64,000 nt of DNA, from the NCBI RefSeq assembly GCF_026191355.1, contig NZ_JAPHOQ010000001.1:1-64000 (forward strand), in the 5' to 3' direction. Source of the stretch: Legionella sheltonii (lineage in GTDB: Bacteria > Pseudomonadota > Gammaproteobacteria > Legionellales > Legionellaceae). Below are positions 9,285 to 18,128 of this stretch, piece by piece (position 1 is the stretch's first letter; every line of letters begins with the position of its first letter). The notes under the pieces were generated by a model. That model saw only the letters and a program-made list of their open reading frames with translations. It was not told the origin of the DNA and ran no database searches. Position numbers and translations under genes: made by a program.

Positions 9285-10190
9285 TTAAAGTGATAACGCT
9301 ACTTTCTCTTCTTCCTTTTCTTTTTTATCGTGTGCTCTGGCTTCAATTTCCTCAAACGCATTGTCCATCGCAACTTTTAATCGGCCACGACTTGGTTTTA
9401 TAGTTGGTGCTTTTACACGTGCAACGGCAATCAAAGTGACTTGCACCGGTATCGAGTCAATTGGTTTGGACTCTTCACAAATTTCAGCATTCTCTCTATG
9501 AATGGCTTGTATTGCTTCAATAACAAATGTCTTACGCAAACTTTTGTAATCCGGTTTATCTGGATCTAAACCGCCCAGTTTTTTCTTACAGATGAGAATA
9601 TTTTTCATCAGGCACTCTTCCTTTTTGGCTCTGATTTCTATTGCGGTAGAGTTACTAATGGAATTGGTTACTTTTTCATATATTTTCGCGAGCATTCCTT
9701 CTTCTGGTGGACAAATAATGTGTTCGCCCAAATAATAAGCTGCATGAGCACAAAGTAGATTAAACGGATCATCATCATCAGCGACATCGATAAAAGTAAA
9801 TGCTTTCTCACCGTTCTCGCTTTTCTCATTTTTCTCAGATTTCTCCACAAGACAACGGTAGAATCGATCTAGGGTTGAATTGAGTTTACTTAAAGTGTCA
9901 TTCAAATCACCGCGCTTCCATGATTTTTTTGCACGCATACTTTCAACTGCGCTATCTACGTCGCTAATGAGTAATTGCAAGGCTGCTAAATTTTTTTTAT
10001 CTGTATCTTCTGGGACAAAGTCTGCAACTAATTTTTGCAGAGTACGGGTTATATTTCTTTGTTGTTCTGAATGTTTGGTATCTCGAAACAATCCATATAA
10101 CATCCCATTATCATCAGCAATTGAATCTTCAATTGATTTATTCAAAACTCGGTCAATAAGTGCTTGGACGGTTCTAACAAATATGGTCAT
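9285..10190 (-). CDS. Orphan protein with E-rich C-terminus, effector candidate
   Basis: This 301-residue protein is soluble and mostly helical, with no signal peptide. I do not recognise any domain. Two charged low-complexity stretches are visible, EKSEKNEKSENGEK near residue 120 and DDDD soon after. The C-terminus reads FEEIEARAHDKKEKEEEK followed by VALSL. A glutamate-rich block a few residues before a short hydrophobic end is a known feature of many Dot/Icm translocation signals, so this is a reasonable effector candidate by inference. GGAG lies about seven bases before the ATG at 10190. It is convergent with ansA and divergent from glmU. Confidence 0.8.
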   Translation of the reverse strand: MTIFVRTVQALIDRVLNKSIEDSIADDNGMLYGLFRDTKHSEQQRNITRTLQKLVADFVPEDTDKKNLAALQLLISDVDSAVESMRAKKSWKRGDLNDTLSKLNSTLDRFYRCLVEKSEKNEKSENGEKAFTFIDVADDDDPFNLLCAHAAYYLGEHIICPPEEGMLAKIYEKVTNSISNSTAIEIRAKKEECLMKNILICKKKLGGLDPDKPDYKSLRKTFVIEAIQAIHRENAEICEESKPIDSIPVQVTLIAVARVKAPTIKPSRGRLKVAMDNAFEEIEARAHDKKEKEEEKVALSL

Positions 10191-10294
10191 CGCTCTACTC
10201 CTTGAACTGTAATTTAGTTATCATACCTGTACTATTGAGACAGACTTTTCATCGCATGGCTGTCATTGTGCTTAACCTAGGAATTCATAACTCC

Positions 10295-11671
10295 ATGAAC
10301 TTACAAATTATTATTTTAGCTGCAGGACAAGGCAAACGAATGTATTCTAGTACCCCTAAAGTACTTCACCAAATTGCTGGGAAGCCTATGTTGACTCGGG
10401 TAGTAGAAACCGCACAACAACTAAATCCTGATGTAATTCATGTTATATACGGTCATGGTGGTGAACAACTTAAGAACTCACTCCCTGACTTACCTGTGAA
10501 TTGGGTATATCAAGCAGAACAATTGGGTACTGGACATGCAGTCATGCAAGCCTTACCTTTTATTCCACCACAAACACAAGTACTTGTTTTATCTGCTGAT
10601 GTACCGCTTATTCAAGCAAATACGTTGCATGCTTTAATCGAATGCAGCCATACAGCAAATTCCTATAAATCCGTTTTGGCACTTTTGGTTGCTCATCTCG
10701 AAGATCCTAGCGGTCTTGGACGTATTATTAGAGACAACCAAGGTGAAGTTTCCATCATTGTAGAAGAAAAAGATGCAAATGAGCAAGAAAAGAATATAAA
10801 AGAAATTTATTCTGGGATATGTTGTGCACTATCTGATGATCTGGCTTCTTGGTTGCCCAAATTGAGCAATGATAATGCTCAGTCTGAGTATTATCTTACA
10901 GAAATTATTGCTTTAGCGGTTGCCAGTCAAACTCCAATTAAAACACTGAGTGTAAATGATAGCGCAGAAATTCAAGGTGTAAATAACCGATTGCAATTGC
11001 AGCAGTTAGAACGCATATGGCAGGTACGGCATGCAGAACAATTATTGCAACAAGGTGTGATGCTTGCTGACGCCAATCGCTTTGATGTGCGTGGTGAGTT
11101 AGTCTGTGGTAAAGACGTATTCATTGACATTAATTGCGTATTTAAAGGAAAAGTAGTGCTCGGCGATGGCTGTTCTATAGGACCTAATTGCGTACTCACC
11201 GATGTGAGTTTGGGAGCGGGTTGTGAGATTTATGCTAATAGTGTATTAGAAGGATGTGCCATTGCTAATGATTGTACTATTGGCCCTTTTGCTCGCTTAA
11301 GAACGGGCACCGAGTTGGCTCCGCACTGTAAGATAGGTAATTTTGTTGAAACCAAAAAGGCTGTTTTTGATGAGGGCTCTAAGGCAAGTCATTTAAGCTA
11401 TTTGGGTGATGTGACTCTTGGAAGACAAGTTAATGTGGGGGCTGGTACGATTACCTGCAATTACGACGGGGTGAACAAACATAAAACCATTATTGAGGAT
11501 GGCGTTTTTGTTGGTTCAGATACACAGCTCGTTGCCCCAGTAACAGTTGGTGCCTATGCAACTATAGGCGCGGGCAGTACTATTCGTAAAAACGTTCCTC
11601 CTGGTGAGTTGACACTCACTGAATCAAAACAGAAAACGGTTTATGGCTGGAAGAGACCGGTGAAAAAATAA
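10295..11671 (+). CDS. glmU: Bifunctional GlmU (GlcNAc-1-P uridyltransferase / GlcN-1-P acetyltransferase)
   Basis: GlmU acetylates glucosamine-1-phosphate and then couples it to UTP, giving UDP-GlcNAc for peptidoglycan and LPS. The N-terminal pyrophosphorylase motif is IIILAAGQGKRMYSSTPKVL. The C-terminal half is a left-handed beta helix with hexapeptide repeats, including GNFVETKKAVF and GAGTITCNYDGVNKHKT, both GlmU hallmarks. With the ATG at 10295 it has 458 residues, close to E. coli's 456. An upstream in-frame start at 10202 would add 31 residues with no homology. AGGAA lies about 12 bases before the ATG. Its pathway partner glmS is at 37.4 kb. Confidence 0.97.
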   Translation: MNLQIIILAAGQGKRMYSSTPKVLHQIAGKPMLTRVVETAQQLNPDVIHVIYGHGGEQLKNSLPDLPVNWVYQAEQLGTGHAVMQALPFIPPQTQVLVLSADVPLIQANTLHALIECSHTANSYKSVLALLVAHLEDPSGLGRIIRDNQGEVSIIVEEKDANEQEKNIKEIYSGICCALSDDLASWLPKLSNDNAQSEYYLTEIIALAVASQTPIKTLSVNDSAEIQGVNNRLQLQQLERIWQVRHAEQLLQQGVMLADANRFDVRGELVCGKDVFIDINCVFKGKVVLGDGCSIGPNCVLTDVSLGAGCEIYANSVLEGCAIANDCTIGPFARLRTGTELAPHCKIGNFVETKKAVFDEGSKASHLSYLGDVTLGRQVNVGAGTITCNYDGVNKHKTIIEDGVFVGSDTQLVAPVTVGAYATIGAGSTIRKNVPPGELTLTESKQKTVYGWKRPVKK

Positions 11672-11689
11672 GTACTCACGCGATATGAC

Positions 11690-11741
11690 TGGAAAGTCAC
11701 ATTGGGCTCATCGTTCAACCTAAGCTCAAATCTGACTTTCC
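11690..11741. repeat. 10-bp perfect inverted repeat downstream of glmU
   Basis: TGGAAAGTCA (11690-11699) and TGACTTTCCA (11732-11741) are exact complements with a 32-base spacer. It may form a transcript-end stem after glmU, but no T-run follows, so I do not call it a terminator. Confidence 0.4.
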
Positions 11742-11769
11742 ACCATAATTCAAATACACTTCCTAACCT

Positions 11770-11851
11770 CGTCATCCCGCAGTAGTGAGGGAGCTCCACA
11801 TTGTAGCACGGTGATTAGTATGAGGAGATCCCTCATTGCTCTTGGATGACG
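11770..11851. repeat. 82-bp REP-like palindromic element
   Basis: Two 27-base arms (11770-11796 and 11825-11851) pair imperfectly. Both begin CGTCATCC when read inward and both contain TGAGGGA followed by a CTC. A related half-copy lies at 28914-28942. It sits between the ends of glmU and the convergent VUT-like gene, a typical site for dispersed palindromes. Confidence 0.65.
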
Positions 11852-11874
11852 TCAAAATCCTTGGATTTCGCGCA

Positions 11875-13149
11875 TCAATCATACTGCAAAGCCAATGACT
11901 TGTTTTTTTCCATATAAGCACAGAACCACAGAATAAATGGTAGAAAAATCAAGGCCATTAATAATTTATAATGCCAAACATTTGCTACTAAATTAATAAT
12001 TTGATCATAAGGATAGATGCCACCGAATAGTAAACTATAGTCAATCAAACATAATAAAGAAGTAGAACAAAAATTAGCGATTAAAATACGTAAGGGACGA
12101 TGAAAGTTCCATTTGGAGTTTTTCAAATAATGGAGCAGCATGGCATTACTGATAAACCCAATAAACAAGGTCAGAGAAGCAGTGGGTAATCGCTTCAACA
12201 TAATGTAGTTGTAGAAAGGATTCAAATTAAAAAATGTTGGAGAGGGTAAGGCTACAATCCCCATTAGTAAAACATCGAAGGTAAATTGGGTGGCAATCAG
12301 TATCAGACATAATTTTAGATTGACTCGATAACCCCAAAGCTCACCGAGAATAGTACTAATTGCCAGGGTAATGGGAAAAAATAATGAACTTGCCGAGAGC
12401 ACCATGTATTTATTGATAATGGTTACTATTCTGTATTCACATGCTAAACAAATAAGCATGACCACAATCGCAATACAAATAAAGTAATGATATAAGGGTA
12501 ACTCTTCTCTGCCTCGTTCAGGAAAAAATAAGTTTTGGTATTTCAATAATAAAGTCAGATAGAAAACACCGATAACGAGTAGTATAAGCGAGGCAATCAT
12601 CAATGAATCAATAAAAATTTGTTTGAAACTTTGAAGATGAGTTCCTGAAAATAAGAGAAAAAAGTCCAGCCCAAAAAAACTGATGCCACCTAATACTGCT
12701 AGAAGCATGCATTGTTTGGGAGTGGGTGAGGTTTTACTGTATTTAGGATTAACCAAGAGATGGGGTAGGTAAAAACTCAAGGCAAAAGCAATCGTAGTTG
12801 CAAAAAACTTTTTAGGTATGTCTTCAAAAATAATTTGATACACTGGATTATCATGCATGTACTCCGCTGCAGGCAAATTGATTAGGACATAAACGCCAAT
12901 ACAATAGAGATACAACGTCATTAGCGACATATTGAGCATGTGTCTTTGCTCTTTAATCGTGCAATTTCTTAATGCTAATAAATACAAGCCTGCTATAAGT
13001 GGGCAGATTAAACCATTTACAGAAAATATTAGCCCTTGAATCAGTACAATTTTGAAAGAGACATTGATTAATAAAATCAGGGTGGTAATTACACCTACGG
13101 TTAGAAACAAAAAACAGCGTGAACGCTGTGAAGGCAATGATTGATTCAT
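11875..13149 (-). CDS. Tandem-duplicated YhhQ/VUT-family membrane protein
   Basis: This 424-residue inner-membrane protein has about twelve hydrophobic segments. The C-terminal half (about 225-424) matches the VUT/YhhQ pattern. It has SASSLFFPITLAISTILGEL followed by WGYR, then FNLNPFYNYIMLKRLPTASL. It continues with a late helix (ILIANFCSTSLLCLIDYSLL) and a C-terminal KLLMALIFLPFILW helix. The N-terminal half (about 1-205) shows the same order in diverged form: FSVNGLICPLIAGLYLLAL, then IFEDIPKKFFATTIAFALSF, then ISFFGLDFFLLFSGTH. YhhQ is about 220 residues, so this looks like two VUT units joined head to tail. YhhQ carries queuosine precursors; the substrate here is unknown. queC lies 9 kb away. 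Confidence 0.65.
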   Translation of the reverse strand: MNQSLPSQRSRCFLFLTVGVITTLILLINVSFKIVLIQGLIFSVNGLICPLIAGLYLLALRNCTIKEQRHMLNMSLMTLYLYCIGVYVLINLPAAEYMHDNPVYQIIFEDIPKKFFATTIAFALSFYLPHLLVNPKYSKTSPTPKQCMLLAVLGGISFFGLDFFLLFSGTHLQSFKQIFIDSLMIASLILLVIGVFYLTLLLKYQNLFFPERGREELPLYHYFICIAIVVMLICLACEYRIVTIINKYMVLSASSLFFPITLAISTILGELWGYRVNLKLCLILIATQFTFDVLLMGIVALPSPTFFNLNPFYNYIMLKRLPTASLTLFIGFISNAMLLHYLKNSKWNFHRPLRILIANFCSTSLLCLIDYSLLFGGIYPYDQIINLVANVWHYKLLMALIFLPFILWFCAYMEKNKSLALQYD

Positions 13150-13307
13150 ATTTATCGGATTTCCATAATTTTTCCTTGGCCTGTGCTAATAATTGCCCTG
13201 TAATCAACTAATTCGCGCGTAAATATAACACCATTGCATTTAATATGGCAATAGTTGGCCAGTTTTGCTTAAGACACAGATTATATGGGGTTAAAAACGG
13301 AATTTTT

Positions 13308-14537
13308 TTATAGAAAATAGGCATAAATTAAAATATTCACCAAAGTAAGAGGAGCGCCGATTTTTATGAATTCAAAGAAGCCAAAGCCTCTAACGCTTCT
13401 TTTTTCACAGTTTTGAATGATAATAATATTACTTGCTGCTCCTAAAATTGATAAATTGCCTGCAATCGTACTTCCTGCCGCTAAAGCCAACAGACTTGAA
13501 TCAGAAACAGAATGGTGCAGGAGTAGAGGTAAATATAAGACTACCAACGGCACATTGGAAATAAATTGGCTTAGAATGATGCTGATTATCAATATAACAG
13601 GAACGGCGGTCACAGAAAGTTGAGAATGATTGATCCGCGTTTGCAAGAAACCACTATCCCATACACTTTGCATCAGAATAAAAATACTCGCGAAAAAAAT
13701 CAAAGTGCCCCAATCCAACCGTTTGAGGAGTTCCCATCGGAGTTTACTAAAAAAAATCGGCAAGGAGGAGATAAGTGCCAGGTAACTAAAATTCAAGTGG
13801 ATAGGTGATTGTAGGGATTCAAAAATTATTTTAAGGGTGATTAGCAAAAAGAAAATGATTAAGCTCAATTTAACAAGGGTCATTGTATGATGATCATTGA
13901 CAGGCTTTGGAATAGGCTTTTCTATAGGTTCATTTAAGATATCTCTATATAAAAAATAAATAAAAAAATAAGTAATGATAAGATTTATTACAGTGGGTAT
14001 CGCCAAGAGTCTTATGAATTGAAAAAAAGGCGATGGCATGTTTGCTTTTACAGCAATCAATAAATTTTGTGGATTACCGATGGGAGTGAGCGTACTGCCT
14101 ATGGTGATTGAAAAAGCCAGTGCAAAAAGTAGAGGTTTAATTAACCTTTTATTAGATTGACACAATTGAATAATAATGGGGGTACCGATGATGGCAATTG
14201 TATCATTCATAAGCAAGGAAGCACTTAAGCCAAGAATAAATAAAATAACGAATAAAGCCTGTTTTCCTGTGTGGGCATGAAAAAATATTTTATCGGTTAG
14301 CTGTTCTAAGTAACCACTGTCTTCGGCTGCTTGGGCGATGAAAAAAACCCCAAACAGATAGAGCATCACATCCGGTTCAATTGCTGCAATTGCATGAATT
14401 GGAGTGATTTGCCGCAATAATAGCGCGACAGCAGCACCTACCGTGGTTAACAGCCAAATGGGAATGATGACCTGACTCATTCTGCGAATAGCAATTCCAA
14501 TTAAGGTGATGAAAAGAATCAGGATTGCTGCAGGCAT
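13308..14537 (-). CDS. ArsB/SLC13-type ion transporter family permease
   Basis: This 409-residue protein has about eleven membrane spans. The repeated helical-hairpin signatures of the ion-transporter superfamily are visible. The first half has LSASLLMNDTIAIIGTPIII and then SITIGSTLTPIGNPQNLLI. The second half has QFISNVPLVVLYLPLLL and then GSTIAGNLSILGAASNIIII. This arrangement is shared by ArsB, NhaD, CitMHS and SLC13 proteins, and the exact substrate (arsenite, sodium/proton or dicarboxylate) cannot be read from the sequence. No ars regulator or reductase is nearby, so arsenic resistance is not supported by context. Confidence 0.8.
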   Translation of the reverse strand: MPAAILILFITLIGIAIRRMSQVIIPIWLLTTVGAAVALLLRQITPIHAIAAIEPDVMLYLFGVFFIAQAAEDSGYLEQLTDKIFFHAHTGKQALFVILFILGLSASLLMNDTIAIIGTPIIIQLCQSNKRLIKPLLFALAFSITIGSTLTPIGNPQNLLIAVKANMPSPFFQFIRLLAIPTVINLIITYFFIYFLYRDILNEPIEKPIPKPVNDHHTMTLVKLSLIIFFLLITLKIIFESLQSPIHLNFSYLALISSLPIFFSKLRWELLKRLDWGTLIFFASIFILMQSVWDSGFLQTRINHSQLSVTAVPVILIISIILSQFISNVPLVVLYLPLLLHHSVSDSSLLALAAGSTIAGNLSILGAASNIIIIQNCEKRSVRGFGFFEFIKIGAPLTLVNILIYAYFL

Positions 14538-14557
14538 TCTTTAATCACCTTAATTCA

Positions 14558-16303
14558 TCAGTTGTTTTCGAGTGAAGCATATTCCTGTGTTGATTGCGAG
14601 GAAGATAGTTCTTCATTGTTTGATGGTAGGCTACCGGCATTGCCTACGAGCTTAGGGCGCTGTTTGGTAGAAAATAAGCTGTTTGCTGTGATTAAAGACC
14701 TAGGTTTTTGGGAAATTAATCGTTTCGCATCAGTCACCGTTGGCGCTCTTACTGTTTTTAAATCATCTGCAGGAGGCAGCACTTTAGTTGGAGACTCAGG
14801 AGGCAGCTCAATGATCTTACCTGTTTCATGTAAACCCACTTTCGAATTTCCTTTTGCCAAGATGACCTCGTAAGCCACATTATTTCGTTCAAGCCATAAT
14901 TTAAGTGCAGTAACAAACGTCCAAAAGTCTTCCTTTTTACTCAAGGATAATAGAAATTCAGATAATTTTATAGGTAAACCAAAGCGGTAGTTTAATAAAA
15001 CTGGAAGTGTATATTTGACTGTGGCTGCAATAGGCTTATGCGCTGTCGTTAGTGATTTAACGGGTTTTGCTGCTTCGACTATTTCCAGAATGTAGAGTAA
15101 ATCACTGCGTATGTCAGGCCAAAATTGCTTAATCACCGGATCATTGACTGCATTTTTAGGGCTAAGAAACATATTGGGTAAAAGAACTCTTGCCGTTTTC
15201 TTGAAAAAACCTGGTTGTGTCACTTGTACTTGCTCTAAATCACTTTCAAGTATGTTCGTTAAGAATTTAAAAACAGTTGATAGAGGGATGAATGGCTTTG
15301 ACCCTGGTGGTTGTTTAAAATCAATAGGTATTCTTTTCATCAATCCTGCAAACACCACATCAACAGCAAATCGTTTCGTACGATCAAAAATAACCAAAGG
15401 ATCGACAGGGATTGCTCCTTTTGCGGATCGAACTAAGGGTAAAGACATGTGTGATGCAAGATTAATATGTGCCAAAAGTAATAAATGGCGTAAGGTTCTG
15501 AGATAAAGATAGGGAGGCATTCCCACGGTGGATTCAAGCCCATACTCCATCAAAGTTGAAGCCGCGGTGTATGTTAAACCCAAAGATAATATGGATTCCG
15601 ACTTCATGGCCTTATGGCGCTCGCAGCGTTCTGGTGTTGCCATACGCGTAATATATTCACCATAAAAGTAGATGGCTAATATCCAAGAAATTTGTTCGCC
15701 ACCATAAGGAAGTTTGCTAATTCCCCAAAGTAAGACATCATTAAGCATCAATACTAAAGGCTCACGCAGAGAACCTTTAAATTTACGTTTAAAATTACAA
15801 TCTTCTTCTGTTTCCCCGCAGAGGGTTGGAGGCGGGGGAGTCTGTTTTCCTTTGTGTTCATTAAAAGCTGAAGAACCAAATACATCAAGCGCCAGAGTAT
15901 GTGCAATTATTTTAGGGGCTTGTCTGTAGGTATAAGCCTGAACTCCATAGTTGATTAAAGCCAATGTCGGTAAAACTAAGGAGTAGGGTGAAAGCCCTGT
16001 TGTTGAATCTTCTGGATAGCTTTGGCGAACGTAGCTTTGTATTCCGTTGTTGACAAAATGTACTGTGGCTACGGGTAAAACATCATAGAAAAGAATATTT
16101 CCTGCGCCATTGACAATTTTCATCACCGGCGGAGTAACTACAGCAGGAATTGCCTCCCGTAAAGCTAAAACTTGCTCCACTACATAAAATGCTGTATTTG
16201 CAGCATAGGCTATGGTTTGCTTTATCGGTGCATTGTTCCAAACCCATGTTGCTCCATTGCCAAATGATTTGGCCCCATTAACGGTAGATGTCCACCAGTT
16301 CAT
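14558..16303 (-). CDS. Large orphan protein with polar Glu/Ser-rich tail, effector candidate
   Basis: This 581-residue protein is one I do not recognise. Several moderately hydrophobic stretches occur in residues 20-280 (ALREAIPAVVTPPVMKIV, YSLVLPTLALINYGVQAYTY, LLWGISKLPYGGEQISWILA), so membrane association is likely. A CGETEEDCNF motif and a proline run (TPPPPTL) lie near residues 155-170. The last 100 residues are polar and probably disordered, ending SNNEELSSSQSTQEYASLEN plus N. That tail resembles Dot/Icm substrate C-termini (inference). AGGGAGAG before the ATG at 16303 supports the start. Confidence 0.8.
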   Translation of the reverse strand: MNWWTSTVNGAKSFGNGATWVWNNAPIKQTIAYAANTAFYVVEQVLALREAIPAVVTPPVMKIVNGAGNILFYDVLPVATVHFVNNGIQSYVRQSYPEDSTTGLSPYSLVLPTLALINYGVQAYTYRQAPKIIAHTLALDVFGSSAFNEHKGKQTPPPPTLCGETEEDCNFKRKFKGSLREPLVLMLNDVLLWGISKLPYGGEQISWILAIYFYGEYITRMATPERCERHKAMKSESILSLGLTYTAASTLMEYGLESTVGMPPYLYLRTLRHLLLLAHINLASHMSLPLVRSAKGAIPVDPLVIFDRTKRFAVDVVFAGLMKRIPIDFKQPPGSKPFIPLSTVFKFLTNILESDLEQVQVTQPGFFKKTARVLLPNMFLSPKNAVNDPVIKQFWPDIRSDLLYILEIVEAAKPVKSLTTAHKPIAATVKYTLPVLLNYRFGLPIKLSEFLLSLSKKEDFWTFVTALKLWLERNNVAYEVILAKGNSKVGLHETGKIIELPPESPTKVLPPADDLKTVRAPTVTDAKRLISQKPRSLITANSLFSTKQRPKLVGNAGSLPSNNEELSSSQSTQEYASLENN

Positions 16304-16441
16304 ATGTTTGCTCTCCCTGCAACAACGAAATTTTATTGTAGGGGTAAAAATTTAGAAATGCTAGTCTTTTTCTCATGAAGCGCAGGAACATAACATGTTG
16401 TTACGATTCTATTAAGATCAATATGTCAAAAACAAAGTGAG

Positions 16442-17281
16442 TTATTCTTTATCTTTCAGCTCAACGACTCCAATATCATCACTGATTAATTGTTTCTTCC
16501 ACGGTAAGTCATGATAAGTTTGACCCTTTTGCAGGGGTAAGATTGGATATTTGATCACATCAAAAAAGGGGGAAAGATCAAAGTCACTTGGGGTATAAAG
16601 ACGGGGATTTCTGTGGATTAATGCATAGCCTGTTTTATCTTTTTTTATAAGCGGCAAAATAGGGTAGTTTACTGATTGAAACACATGAGCAATCATCGAA
16701 GAGCATATATCCTCTGTGGGTTGCAACATATTGTGCTGGAATAAAGAAGAGCGCCATTTACGAGGAAAAAAACTCCAAGGAAAAATAAAGCGTGCCAGAT
16801 CAAAAAGATGTCTTAAACTGTAGTACTTGCCAATTTTATGAATGGCGGCAGCAATCACTTTTTCTTTATCCTCGGGAAGCAGTAAGGACGGTCTTAAAAT
16901 GCGGATGTGATCATTTTTATATTCATCAACACACGAAATTCGAGTTCCTTCGCCAAGGACACTTTCTATGATGAGCTGATCTGAAGTCAGATTTGGAGAA
17001 TTTTTTTGTACTATTTCACGTAAAGACGGATTTGTAATCTCCTCAAGACGCCCAATATATAAAGCGGCGTGCGTCCAGGTGCTTTCGGAAATAAGGCGAA
17101 TAATATTGCCCATACGTGTATGACTTTCTACTAAGAGTACATCTCCAGGTTTTATTTCCTGGGTGAATTGAGCGAAATCATACAGATATGTTCTTTTAGT
17201 GACGTTATCTTCCTTTGATAAAAATTGGTAAAATTTTAATAAAATGAAATTTATAAAAGTTTTTTTATCGCTTTCTTTCAT
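16442..17281 (-). CDS. YiiX-like permuted NlpC/P60 (papain-fold) cysteine hydrolase
   Basis: This 279-residue protein carries the layout of the permuted YiiX/YebB group. A PGDVLLVES strand leads the domain, the catalytic histidine is H71 in STWTHAALYIGRL, an acidic residue follows in LIIESVLGEG, and the catalytic cysteine is C193 in EDICSSMIAHVF. Known relatives hydrolyse amide or thioester bonds on peptides or lipids; the substrate here is unknown. No classic signal peptide is present. The next gene upstream on its strand is nth, separated by a repeat element, so it is probably transcribed alone. Confidence 0.75.
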   Translation of the reverse strand: MKESDKKTFINFILLKFYQFLSKEDNVTKRTYLYDFAQFTQEIKPGDVLLVESHTRMGNIIRLISESTWTHAALYIGRLEEITNPSLREIVQKNSPNLTSDQLIIESVLGEGTRISCVDEYKNDHIRILRPSLLLPEDKEKVIAAAIHKIGKYYSLRHLFDLARFIFPWSFFPRKWRSSLFQHNMLQPTEDICSSMIAHVFQSVNYPILPLIKKDKTGYALIHRNPRLYTPSDFDLSPFFDVIKYPILPLQKGQTYHDLPWKKQLISDDIGVVELKDKE

Positions 17282-17312
17282 TGTTGTTGTCCGTAACTTA
17301 TATTTTTATCCA

Positions 17313-17454
17313 ACCCTCATCCGCCCTAACGGGCACCTTCTCCCCATGGAGAGAAGGGATATTTTTAGCTTAATGACAGTGGAGAAACTTTTCACAACCA
17401 TCAATTATGCAATCTCCCCTATCCCACTTGTGGGAGAGGGGTAGGGGTGAGGGT
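17313..17454. repeat. Modular repeat, copy 1 (module X then module Y)
   Basis: Module X (17313-17359) runs from ACCCTCATCCGCCC to GAGAAGGGA and contains a CCTTCTCC/GGAGAAGG-type hairpin. Module Y (17416-17454) contains CCCACTTGTGGGAGAGG and ends GTGAGGGT, nearly the inverse of the start of X. Related copies lie at 28840, 37092 and 41725. It fills the gap between two leftward-reading genes. Confidence 0.7.
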
Positions 17455-17495
17455 GATCTTCTTCCCTGATAGAGAATAGAGAAGAAAATTTTATC

Positions 17496-18128
17496 TTATA
17501 AATTCTTATCTGGGTACTCACAAAGATCCTGGATGATGCATGTCTTGCAATGAGGGCTTCGTGCCGTACACACGTATCGTCCATGCAAAATCAGCCAATG
17601 ATGGGCATCTTTTAAAAATTCAGGCTCTATGTTTTTTATGAGTGCTTTTTCCACCGCTAGAGGAGTTTTCCCTTTAGCAAGTCCAGTCCGATTGGCCACT
17701 CGAAAAATATGCGTGTCTACTGCAACAGTGGGTTCGCCAAAGGCTGTATTGAGAATGACATTGGCAGTTTTGCGCCCCACTCCAGGTAGAGACTCCAATT
17801 CTTCACGTTTATTGGGAACATTTCCATCATACTTATTAACCAGCAAAGCACAGGTTTTCATAATATTTTGTGCTTTGCTGTTATAAAGACCTATTGATTT
17901 AATATATTCTTTTAATTGTTCCAGCCCCAAATCTAGAATATCTTGAGGCGAGTTTGCAACAGGAAATAATTTAGCAGTTGCTTTATTTACCCCAGTATCC
18001 GTTGCTTGGGCTGATAAAATGACCGCGATTAATAATTCAAAAGAAGAATGATAAACTAATTCAGTCGTTGGATGAGGATTTTGCGCGCGAAAGCGTACAA
18101 AAATTTCTCGACGTTTTAGCTTATTCAT
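17496..18128 (-). CDS. nth: Endonuclease III
   Basis: Nth is a DNA glycosylase/AP lyase that removes oxidised pyrimidines. At 210 residues it is one shorter than the E. coli enzyme. The helix-hairpin-helix with its catalytic lysine reads [14 protein letters not shown] and the catalytic aspartate is in [10 protein letters not shown]. The C-terminal iron-sulfur loop [17 protein letters not shown] fits C-x6-C-x2-C-x5-C. Its ATG overlaps the stop of the rnfB-like gene by four bases (18125-18128), so the two are likely co-translated. Confidence 0.97.
   Translation of the reverse strand: MNKLKRREIFVRFRAQNPHPTTELVYHSSFELLIAVILSAQATDTGVNKATAKLFPVANSPQDILDLGLEQLKEYIKSIGLYNSKAQNIMKTCALLVNKYDGNVPNKREELESLPGVGRKTANVILNTAFGEPTVAVDTHIFRVANRTGLAKGKTPLAVEKALIKNIEPEFLKDAHHWLILHGRYVCTARSPHCKTCIIQDLCEYPDKNL

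Noticed and set aside
10202..10294. N-terminal extension of glmU
   Set aside because: GlmU homology begins at MNLQIIILAAGQG (10295); the extra residues match nothing.
13308..14537. Arsenic-resistance operon
   Set aside because: Only an ArsB-like fold is present; no arsR, arsC or arsA is nearby, and the superfamily has many substrates.
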